Shown here piece after piece: positions 55,730-64,000 of a DNA stretch of 64,000 bases. The translations under genes and the position numbers were made by a program. Positions within the stretch are counted from its first letter, which is position 1, and each line of letters opens with the position of its first letter. Under the pieces are notes generated by a model. That model was not told the origin of the DNA. It did not search any database and was given only the letters and a program-made list of their open reading frames with translations. Origin of the DNA: Bubalus kerabau (taxonomy: Eukaryota > Chordata > Mammalia > Artiodactyla > Bovidae); contig NC_073645.1 in the NCBI RefSeq assembly GCF_029407905.1, positions 50,221,501-50,285,500 of the forward strand, written 5' to 3'.

Positions 55730-56189
55730 CTTGTCAAGGCTACGGTTTTTCCTGTGGTCATGTATGGATATGAGAGTTGAACTGTGAAGAAGGCTGAGCG
55801 CCGAAGAATTGATGCTTTTGAACTGTGGTGTTGGAGAAGACTCTTGAGAGTCCCTTGGACTGCAAGGAGATCCAACCAGTCCATTGTGAAGGAGATCAGC
55901 CCTGGGTGTTCTTTGGAAGGAATGATGCTAAAGCTGAAACTCCAGTACTTAGGCCACCTCATGCGAAGAGTTGACTCACTGGAAAAGACTCTGATGCTGG
56001 GAAGGATTGGGGGCAGGAGGAGAAGGGGACGACAGAGGATGAGATGGCTGGATGGCATCACTGACTCGATGGACATGAGTCTGAGTGAACTCCGGGAGTT
56101 GGTGATGGACAGGGAGGCCTGGCGTGCTGTGATTCATGGGGTTGCAAAGAGTTGGACTTGACTGAGTGACTGAACTGAACTGGACTGAA
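55730..56189 (+). mobile_element. BovB LINE 3' end
   Basis: Matches BovB from GTCAAGGCTACGGTTTTTCC to the GACTGAACTGAACTGGACTG end. A 125-codon frame survives (55784-56161) with RRIDAFELWCWRRLLRVPW and RWLDGITDSMDMSLSELR, the C-terminal region of the BovB protein. 5' truncation removed the reverse-transcriptase and endonuclease domains, so it is inactive. Confidence 0.95.
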
Positions 56190-56489
56190 GTTAAAGGGCA
56201 TTTGTTTTCTGAGAAAAGTCAGAGACTATGATGCTTTAGATGCCATACGTAATTATGTATCAATACATCAAACATTTAAAGTTGACCCTGATGATAATAA
56301 ATAAAAAAATTTAGAGATTTTTGCAGTAAAGAGGAAAATGGAGAGTGATGAAAATTATAAATTTAAAACAATATACTAAAAGAGGGAAAATCATAAAAAT
56401 AATAAAACATAAAATATGATAGGAAATATTCTATGTAATTAATTATAATAAATGTAGTTGGGATATTGGAGAGGTCTCAGTAAGAAGGC
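56190..56489. other. AT-rich stretch, unclassified
   Basis: Nothing recognised between two BovB pieces. Confidence 0.45.
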
Positions 56490-56675
56490 TCTTTTTCCAT
56501 GAAACCAGAAGATTGGAGTGATTCCCTTTAGGCTTGACTGGTTTTATCTTCTTGCTGTCCAAGGAACTCCCAAGAGGCTTTTTCAGCATCACAATTTGAA
56601 AACATCAATTTTTTGGTGCTCAGCCTTCTTTATGGTCCAACTCTTAGACCCATACATTACTACTGGTACATGACT
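56490..56675 (-). mobile_element. BovB piece, reverse
   Basis: Minus-strand BovB covering the CESW, IDAF and LRVPW-type region in strongly mutated form. It adjoins a second BovB piece on the same strand in the wrong order: the C-terminal interval is represented twice. Confidence 0.8.
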
Positions 56676-57262
56676 ACTGCTCAAACTCATGTCCACTGAG
56701 TCAATGATGCCATCCAACCATCTTATCCTCTGTCACCCCCTTCTCCTCCTGTTCTCAGTCTTTCCCAGCATCAGGATCTTCTCCAGTTGGTCAGCTCTTA
56801 ATATCAGGTGGCCATAGTACTGGAGCTTCAGCTTCAACATCAGTCCTTCCAATGAATATTCAGCATTGATTTCACTTAGGATTTACTAGTTTGATCTCCT
56901 TGCAGTTCAAGGGACTCTCAAGAGTCTTCACCAGCACCACAGCTCGAAAGCATCAGTTTGACACTGATCCAGCGGATGTTGGCAATATCATCTCTGGTTC
57001 CTCTGCCTTTTCTAAATCCATCTTGTACATCTGGAAACTCTTGGTTCAGAGATTGTTGAAGCCTAGCTTGAAGGACTTTGAGCACTACCTTGCTAGCGTG
57101 TGAAGTGAGCACAATTGTGTGATAGTTTGAACATTCTTTGGTCTTGCCCTTCTTTGAGATTGGAATGAAAAATGACCTTTTCCAGTCCCATGGCCACTGT
57201 GGAGTTTTCCAAATTTGCTGGCACATTGAGTGCAGCACTTTAACAGCATCATCTTTTAACAT
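56676..57262 (-). mobile_element. BovB, reverse, internally deleted
   Basis: On the minus strand, reverse-transcriptase upstream sequence (PQWPWDWKRSFFIPISKKGK, QARLQQSLNQEFPDVQDGFR, KGRGTRDDIANIRWIS) ends near 56965 and passes straight into the C-terminal interval (CTGATGCTTTCGAGCTGTGG onward). About 700 bp, including the YADD catalytic motif, are missing. It is embedded near an L1 3' end. Confidence 0.88.
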
Positions 57263-57510
57263 TCTATATATTTATCCAAACCTATAGGATATGCAACAGC
57301 AAAGTGAAGCACCGTGATGTAAACTATGGCCTTTGGGTGATTATTATGTGTCAACACAGGTTCATAAATTGTAACAAATGTCCTCTCTGGTGGGCACGCT
57401 GATTACAGGTTAGGCTATGCATGGTGAGGGCAGGGCATACTAGGAAACCTCTGTATCTTCCCCTCATGTTGCTGTGAATCTACTTAAAAAGTTGATTTAA
57501 AAAGACTTCA
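57263..57510 (+). mobile_element. L1 3' UTR terminal piece
   Basis: TTTATCCAAACCTATAGGAT, GTAAACTATGGCCTTTGGGT, TTGTAACAAATGTCCTCTCT, TGGTGAGGGCAGGGCATACT and GTTGCTGTGAATCTACTTAA match the last 250 bp of an L1M-type 3' UTR. Confidence 0.8.
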
Positions 57511-58130
57511 TAAAAATGATACAAAAAAGAAAATAGACAAATCACAGGCTGTAGATGATGTACTTAACACATATGAGCAATAAGTTCAAATGTCTGTGAT
57601 GCTTAAAAAGCCTGCTACCAATCAATAATGAAGAAATAAACAATCCCATACAAATATGGGTGGAGGATTTGCATAGGGAGTTCACAAAAGATGAAATGCA
57701 AACAGCCAAGGAAATATGTAAAGGTAACACACTTCATTAGTCATTTTGGACATGCAAATTAAAATCATGATTACATGTCTGTTCACATACATTAGACTGA
57801 CAGAAAGTAAGAAGTCATCAATACCATGTTGTTGAAGCGATGAAGTGCACTGTGCTCTGTTGGTGGGCGTGTAACTGCTCTGGCTACTTTGAAATACATT
57901 TTTGGCAGCATTTAATCTAGTTGAAGATATGTGTTTCCTAACACTCAACAGTGTTGTGCTCTGGGTCTGCAGGTATTTGCAAGACTGTTTATAGTCAAAT
58001 TGTTAGTAATTGACAAACACTTGCTATAATTGAAATGTTCATCTGTAGTAAAATGGATAAATTGTGATATAGGCATACAGTGAAATGCTACACTTCAATG
58101 AAAATTTATAAATTACAGCTTTACACATTA
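57511..58130 (+). mobile_element. Second L1 3' UTR, left part
   Basis: AAAATAGACAAATCACAGGC, AATATGGGTGGAGGATTTGC, CTTCATTAGTCATTTTGGAC and GTTGGTGGGCGTGTAACTGC follow L1 ORF2-end/3' UTR order. A Bov-A2 element splits this copy at 58131. Confidence 0.8.
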
Positions 58131-58403
58131 ACAGAAGGCAATGGCAACCCACTCCAGTACTCTTGCCTGGAAAATCCCATGGACGGAGGAACATGGAAGG
58201 CTGCAGTCCATGGGGTCGCTGAGGGTCGGATATGACTGAGCGACTTTCACTTTCACTTTTCACTTTCCTGCATTGGAGAAGGAATTGGCAACCCACTCCA
58301 GTGTTCTTGCCTGGAGAATCCCAGGAACGGGGGAGCCTGGTGGGCTGCTGTCTGTGGGGTCACACAGAGTTGGACATGACTGAAGTGACTTAGCAGCAGC
58401 AGA
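58131..58403 (+). mobile_element. Bov-A2 dimeric SINE inserted in L1
   Basis: Two units: ACAGAAGGCAATGGCAACCC at the left and TGGAGAAGGAATTGGCAACC near 58274, joined by the TTTCACTTTCACTTTTCAC linker and ending in CAGCAGCAG. Standard two-unit form, no tRNA head. Confidence 0.96.
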
Positions 58404-58750
58404 CATTTTTTAAAAAACAATGTTGAGTAAATGAAGTAAGATACAGTAGATGCATAAAGCACAATCCATTTATTAAAGTTCAAGAACTCACCAATCTTCA
58501 CTCTATATACTTTACCAATGTATTTGTAAGTTATAAAACCATAAAGAAAATCAAGGAAATAATTTTCACAACAATCAAAATCATGGTTATTTCTAGAAGA
58601 AAAAGATTGTAGTTAAGAAGACATAATTGGAGTTCCAAGGAGCTAGAAATATTCTATTTCCTTAAGACGTGGTGCTAGGTGACTTTTAGATAACTTTATC
58701 CTTATGTTGTACAGACTTTCTGTGCTTATGTATGAATATAATAAATGAAG
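58404..58750 (+). mobile_element. Second L1 3' UTR, right part
   Basis: AAACAATGTTGAGTAAATGA, TTTATTAAAGTTCAAGAACT and ATAAAACCATAAAGAAAATC continue the copy left of the Bov-A2, and GTTGTACAGACTTTCTGTGC falls near its end at about 58750. Confidence 0.75.
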
Positions 58751-58919
58751 TGATTACTGGGGAAACTTTATACTGATATGTTAGGAAATTTAGAATGAAA
58801 TGGATTCTTTTGTAAGGGCATAAGAATTCTGAAAATTGACACAAGGATTAATGGAAATCCTGAGTGACCTATTAATGATCATCAAGTAAATTAAATTAAT
58901 TTTAATATTAAAAGTCTAC

Positions 58920-59461
58920 TGCCTACAACACATCATCCTCTGACTAGGTTGCTTGTTAGGTGAATTTGAATTTTACCAAAAACGTCCAGGAAAATCTCAC
59001 TGACTGTCTCAGTAAGACTTTGAATCTCAGATGATGACTCAGAGAGGAGTTCCAGTAACACAAGCTTCCAACTGATACCAACAGAAAGGCAAGAATTATG
59101 CAATAAAGAAAGAGTTTAGGCTTCGCTTGCTCATAAATACAGATTTTAAAATACTGAAAATAAATTGGCAAAAGAAAGTGAAAGAATGTAAAGAATTGTT
59201 TCTTAAAAGCTCATTATGGTTTAATTCCACACCTGTAAAAATGATTTAATGCTAAAAAGTTGATTAAGTTAACAGATTTGAAGGGGAAAAGTCTATGATC
59301 AACTTCCTCCAATTAGAAAAAGATTAATTATACCCAGCACACATGTTAATCAAAAACCTTAGCAAACTATAAAGATATGTCCCTTAACCTAACTATCAAA
59401 ATATTCTACAACAATCATTATGTTTAAGAGTAAGACACAATAGAAGCAGTATATCCTTCTA
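58920..59461 (+). mobile_element. Decayed L1 ORF2, left part
   Basis: Fragments such as GAATTTTACCAAAAACGTCC, CAACTGATACCAACAGAAAG and TTCTACAACAATCATTATGT fit L1 ORF2 sense strand, heavily decayed. It probably continues beyond the SINE at 59474. Confidence 0.55.
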
Positions 59462-59473
59462 GATTAGAAAATC

Positions 59474-59682
59474 AAGTGAAGTCACTCAGTCATGTCCGAC
59501 TCTTTGTAACCCCGTGGACTGTAGCCTACCGGGTTCCTCTGTCCATGGGATTTTCCAGGCAAGCATACTGGAGTGGGTTGCTGTTTCCTTCTCCAGGAGA
59601 TCTTCTCGACCCAGGGATTGAACACAGTTCTCCTGCACTGTAAGCAGACGCTTTACCATCTTAGCCACCAGGGAAGTGGAAA
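59474..59682 (-). mobile_element. Bov-tA SINE, reverse, with duplication
   Basis: Minus-strand full copy. AGATTAGAAAATCA (59461-59474) and AGATTTAGAAAATA (59683-59696) form a near-perfect duplication with a one-base insertion. Confidence 0.95.
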
Positions 59683-59695
59683 AGATTTAGAAAAT

Positions 59696-60720
59696 AAAAA
59701 ACAGTCTATAAAAGTCCATCTCACATCATTGTTATTAAGGAACAAAGACCCTAACCAGTGCAGAGCCACTGTGAGAACTAATAGGAGATTCCAGAAGGTT
59801 CTAAGAATCAAATTTTTATTCCCCAAATTAATACACCCATACTCTTGCAACAAGTAATTATAAGTAAGATACAATAAAATTTATTTTACAATAGCCAAAA
59901 TCTATAAATTAATCTAAATCTAAGATATGTCAGACAGTTATGAAGGAAATGCAAAAGTATACTGAAGAATTTAGACCTAAATAAATGCACAGATAGAGAG
60001 CTCATAGAATGAAAGACTCAGTAACAGAAAGAAAATAATTCTCAGTTAATAAAAACACTGAGTTAATAAAAAAAAAAAAATCAATTTCGGTAAAAATCCC
60101 AAGAGCGGTTTTCCCTGGAAATTTGTTGTCCATTAAAATTTGTAACAAGTATGTCAAGGGTCAAGGGCCAAGAAAATTTTGAAAAAGCATTTAGGGACAT
60201 CTACCAGATATTAGGGCTTATTATTTGTACATAAATGGAAAAATGGATTAATGGGATAAGATACAAAGTCCCTAAGAATATCCATACTTGACTACTATTT
60301 AATATATAATATACAAAGTGATAGCATTCAGATTGAGAGAAGTGATGGATTTTTTAAATAAATGGTACTAAACCTAGTGGTTATCCTCATAGGAAAAAAA
60401 ATAGCTTGACCCCTACATTTTATCTTATGTATACCTAGGTTCCAGATGGATTCTAGACCTAAATGTGAAGGACAAACCCGAGACCTTGGAGGCTTCCTTC
60501 TTTTTTCATCTTTTAGATGTTCAACAAAAAAACCCAGACCATAAATTTGTCTACATTTAAGGTGAAACAATTTCTCACCAATTTAGGAACACCTACATCT
60601 TGTAACGGATAATGATGACCATTGAACAATAGAAAAACTTGCAAAATTCACAAGAAAATAGCTAAACCCTGAGAGAAAAGCAGACAAAGATTGTGAAAAG
60701 ACAATTCACAGGAGAGATTC
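59696..60720 (+). mobile_element. Decayed L1 ORF2, right part
   Basis: TTTACAATAGCCAAAATCTA, GAATTTAGACCTAAATAAAT, AAATGGTACTAAACCTAGTG, GCTTGACCCCTACATTTTAT and AGATGGATTCTAGACCTAAA follow the 3' half of L1 ORF2. An A-run at about 60068-60080 breaks it. Confidence 0.8.
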
Positions 60721-60734
60721 CTTGCCCAGGTGCC

Positions 60735-61440
60735 CAAGTCAAAAATCTCACAGTCATTCTTGGTTCCTCTGCTTCTTGGTCCACGTTGACTCCTTCAGCA
60801 AACTGTGTTTGTTCAGCCTCTGAAACATAACCCCAGATGGGCTAGTTCTCACAACTTGACTTTCTCTGATACCGAGGAATCTTATCCACAGACCTCTCCC
60901 TCCAGGACTGGAAATTCTTACCCAGTCTCCCTCTTTCCGCCCACCCCCAGAGCACTATAAAAATCTATGTGTGGCATAGTTCAGGTCTCTCTTTAAAACC
61001 CTCTGACTTATCTAGTCACCTCTGGGGGAAAAACATTTTCCACCATGACTGAAGACCTACAGTCCAGAGGAAGGCCTCTGACTTCCTCTCCAAAATAGCT
61101 TCCAACCCTTTTCCTCAGACACAAAAAGCTCTCTGGAGCCTCAGAATCCAAAACGTTCTTACCAAGACTTTGACTTAATTCAAGAAACCATCCCAGTGAC
61201 CGGAAACTATCCAAGGGTGCCTCCAGCTGTCACCTCTACATCACAACACGACTCCCCTTTAACTGCTCACCACTGCCTGCAATCAGAGAATAATAGAGAC
61301 AGAGCAAAGGATAAAATCTGATTCCCCAGCAAAAAGTGAGCTCTGCGAGGACAGAGCCTTCTTTCCACTGCTCACTGCCCCCAGCACTCCCAACACAGAG
61401 GGCAGGGTTGGGCATTTAATGTGTCTGTGCAATGAGAGAA
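60735..61440 (+). mobile_element. L2 LINE 3' end, ancient
   Basis: Blocks in L2 order: AAAAATCTCACAGTCATTCT, TTGGTCCACGTTGACTCCTT, TAGTTCAGGTCTCTCTTTAA, GTGAGCTCTGCGAGGACAGA, CTGCTCACTGCCCCCAGCAC. This is the conserved 3' region of L2, much decayed. Confidence 0.7.
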
Positions 61441-62097
61441 GACCCCTCAACCTCATGTTAACCAAGAAATGCCAATTGATGAAGCAAGGAGAGATGGCAA
61501 AGTTAAAACACACAGTGATGGAGTTTGTGAGGATGTGGAGAGGCGGGAGCCCTGTGGGCAGCGTCCATGCTTGACTTGGACCACTCGGCTTTACACTTTG
61601 CATCTGGTGGCCTTACCCAGACACAAGTCTCACTACCCAAAGTGTCCTGCTGTGGACAGTAACTCATATGGCCTCCCTGTGTGTGAGAATCAGTGCAATC
61701 ATTCTGCCACGTGGTTTGGCAACATCCACATCTGATGAAGAAGGGCTACTTTCCAGTCCAGCAGCTCTGCTCCTAGCTGTGTATCCTGGAGAATTCCTCA
61801 CACATGAGCATTAGGACATTTTTTTTTAACAAGCATGTGAATTGTATCCATGTTTCCAAGAACTAAAAATTGGAACCAACTTGCAAACTCTCTATAGAGA
61901 AATAGACACATCAGTTGCTATTTAGTTATATTATAGAATAGTATGCCAGTTATAGTGAACTAAAGCTACATGTATAAATCTTGAAATCATACTAAGTGAA
62001 TAACCAAATTTGAAAGAATCTTCAGTGTATCTTTCCATTTATGCAAACCTCAAAAGCAAGCATACATTTATTATCAATGGGTATGCATGGATATGTA
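61441..62097 (+). mobile_element. L1 3' UTR, left part
   Basis: GAGGATGTGGAGAGGCGGGA, CCAGCAGCTCTGCTCCTAGC, TCCATGTTTCCAAGAACTAA, TAGAATAGTATGCCAGTTAT and ATCTTTCCATTTATGCAAAC follow the 3' UTR of an L1M-type element. A mini-mariner interrupts it. Confidence 0.7.
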
Positions 62098-62176
62098 CTG
62101 GGTGGGCTAAAAAGTTTGTTTGGGTTAGTCTGTAAGATGTTATGGAAAAACACTAATGAATTTCTTGGCAACCCAG
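62098..62176. mobile_element. Mini-mariner (79 bp), TA-flanked
   Basis: Nearly palindromic: the left end CTGGGTGGGCTAAAAAGTTT pairs with the reverse complement of TTTCTTGGCAACCCAG at the right. TA flanks both sides (62096-62097 and 62177-62178). The GTAAGATGTTATGG centre is that of the artiodactyl mariner-derived MITE. No transposase; it depended on an external one. Confidence 0.88.
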
Positions 62177-62460
62177 TATATAAATCTGATCAGGATGAAC
62201 GGATACCCAATTATTCTAAGGGTGTAATTGCCCTTAAAAGGCAGTAGTGATGATAATGACAGCTTTAACTATACATAGAAAGGTTTATTTTATGAACAAA
62301 TTAAGATTAGAAGAGAATATAGCAAAAGTTTGCATTTATTAACGTCTGAGTGGCACTCCAACAGCCATGCATCACACTACTCTGAGCACCATGTGCTATA
62401 TTTGAAGTGCTTCATAATTAAAATTGCAAAAACAATTAAGAAAATAAGAGCAGATATGAA
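62177..62460 (+). mobile_element. L1 3' UTR, right part
   Basis: Continues the L1 after the mini-mariner; AAGTGCTTCATAATTAAAAT near 62415 resembles the L1 terminus before the A-rich tail. Confidence 0.5.
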
Positions 62461-63640
62461 TAATTCAGAAAACAAAAAGATGTAAATGATAATTCAAAGG
62501 GCTGGTGTGATAAACATTTTTTAAAAATCTCATCAAATGGACAAAGTCCTGTAGCATAATAAGAAAAGGTGGAAACATAAGCAAATAGGCACCACGGTGA
62601 TTTTAATAAATTATAAAAGGTTGCTGTGCTCAGGGTCATGATAAAAAATTCAATAATTTCAAGAAATATTTTAGGAAAAATAGGAAGAAACAAAAACTGA
62701 GTAATCCGATAATAATGAAAGAAATTGAAAAAAATTTTTTTTTCATCTTCAGCACGTACGTTGTTGTTAAAACACTCCTTGCCAGATGATAAAATCTCTA
62801 GCTTGACACCACAGCCCCTGTGCCTCTTCACGTCCCAAAGCCTTGGCCCCTTCCCAGGGTCCCTGGCAACCTCCCAGTCCAGCAGTTAAGGCTTCCAGAA
62901 CCCCTGTGGCTCTCCCAGCTCCCCATTCTGTTCCAGTTCATTCAGGCTCTGCGTCTGAATGGCCTGGGTCTGTTCTATGAACATGGAGGTCACCCCCACC
63001 CACATTCCATCAAATATTGCAGATCTTATGAGAAACCAACAGCTTATAGATTCGTTTTATTATTCATTTCATTCATTTTATGAGACCAAACTGTAAGATC
63101 CAAATCCAAAAAGATCACACACGTACTCCCACCCCCCACTCACACCTACGCACAAACACAGAAGTAAAATTACGGACCAGTGTCGCTCTTGATCATAGAT
63201 ATGAAAATCTTAAAAAATAAGTATACTAGAAGTGTACTTTTTGTATTAAAGAAGTAGAATGGTAATAATATCCCAATACATGCTTCTAATACTGTACTAG
63301 TCGCATAATACTAATAGAATACTATCCTTCTAGAAAAGAATGATGTACTACTGTGAACAGAACTGATCAGCATAAGTTATCATATCAGCAGATGAAAGAA
63401 AAAATGATAATTATTTTAGTTAGATATCTAAGAAATATCAGAAAAACTTCAGCATCTAATCCCAGTATCAAGGTAGAATAGGACTGAATGTATAATTCCT
63501 TGGTGTTTAAGGACATCTTAGCTGCGTAACTGATCAAGTAGGTAGTGTAAAAAGTGTAGGGTGTTTCCGTGAAAATGAAGAGCAGATTAAGAATGTGTAT
63601 TTTCTCCACTTAACTTTAACCCTTTCAGAAAATTCTAGGC
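62461..63640. other. AT-rich stretch, nothing seen
   Basis: No gene. A 131-codon hydrophobic minus frame (62436-62831) is Phe/Leu-rich because of the AT-rich composition and is not recognisable. 62800-63010 is a GC-richer island of unique sequence. Confidence 0.5.
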
Positions 63641-63724
63641 ATTGCCGGAGACCAAAGTAATGGTCGGGGTTTTCCTGTAACATCTTATGGAGGGAAAATG
63701 AACGAACTTTAGGTCCAACCCAAT
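63641..63724. mobile_element. Mini-mariner (84 bp)
   Basis: ATTGCCGGAGACCAAAGTAA at the left and GAACTTTAGGTCCAACCCAAT at the right (last 20 shown by its ends: AACTTTAGGTCCAACCCAAT) are inverted to each other, with a TGTAACATCTTATGG centre typical of the same artiodactyl mariner MITE, here in the opposite sense to the copy at 62098. TA flanks are not clean. Confidence 0.75.
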
Positions 63725-64000
63725 GTAAGAGTTGACCTAAGAAGCATAATCTCCAGAAAGGAAGAGACAAAATATCATTTATGGGCACATGCCATGGTCC
63801 TTTGCTAAGAGTTCATTTGCCAGTGAAATAGAAAGAAACTACTGGAAGACTAATTGGAACTAACAAAGATTATTCAGTAAGGTGATCGATCATAAAATAA
63901 ACATTTAAAAGTAATGGCTTCAACAGACTCATACATACAGAGAACAAGCCAGTGACTAACTACGAGGGGAGGGAAGGTGAGGGGTAATATAAGGGTGTGT
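63725..64000. other. Right edge, nothing seen
   Basis: AT-rich unique sequence up to the window end. No feature recognised. Confidence 0.45.

Noticed and set aside
55784..56161. 125-codon intact-looking frame
   Set aside because: Also the BovB C-terminal region, left open by 5' truncation. No promoter or catalytic domain is present.
62436..62831. 131-codon hydrophobic frame resembling a membrane protein
   Set aside because: Phe/Leu/Ile richness follows from AT-rich DNA, and there is no plausible family or transcript signal.

Overview
This window is ruminant nuclear DNA (cattle, sheep, goat or a close relative). The evidence is the repeat content: about 30 tRNA-Glu/BovB-type SINEs (Bov-tA and Bov-A), seven RTE-clade BovB LINE fragments, ruminant L1 3' ends and two CHR-type cetartiodactyl SINEs. 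I could not tell the species apart. No intact protein-coding gene, rRNA, tRNA, CRISPR array or prokaryotic feature is visible. The open reading frames present are short chance frames or remnants of BovB/L1 proteins, so the window reads as intergenic or deep-intronic sequence.

Layout. 1-18 kb is mostly single-copy, fairly GC-rich sequence dotted with SINEs, many with recognisable target-site duplications. 18-25 kb is more AT-rich, with SINEs, CA microsatellites, BovB 3' ends and an isolated CpG-dense patch at 20.45-20.59 kb. 25.8-29 kb is almost repeat-free. 29-35.6 kb is a layered repeat block: an L1 3' end, an L2, two decayed L1 ORF2 pieces, and BovB and Bov-tA copies inserted into the L1. 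36.3-37.8 kb holds the most unusual locus: a broken, apparently intronless fragment of GTF2H5 (TFIIH subunit p8/TTDA) in a roughly 785-bp insert bracketed by 125-130 bp direct repeats, the right one abutting an MLT1 LTR. 40.6-44.7 kb is one long decayed L1 carrying later SINE insertions, including a three-unit Bov-A array. 46.8-47.3 kb holds a roughly 204-bp imperfect palindrome and, about 100 bp further on, a short TIR element. 48-55 kb is GC-rich and mostly single-copy with two MIR remnants. 55.7-62.5 kb is BovB, L1 and L2 again, and two palindromic mini-mariner elements lie at 62.1 and 63.6 kb.

The parts do not form a pathway. The story is one of layered transposition: ancient L2, MIR, MLT1, MER5 and mariner remnants, then L1, then BovB, then the Bov-tA and Bov-A SINEs that borrow BovB machinery. 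Family names rest on my recall of consensus sequences, not on a database search. Boundaries without a stated duplication are good to about 10-20 bases.
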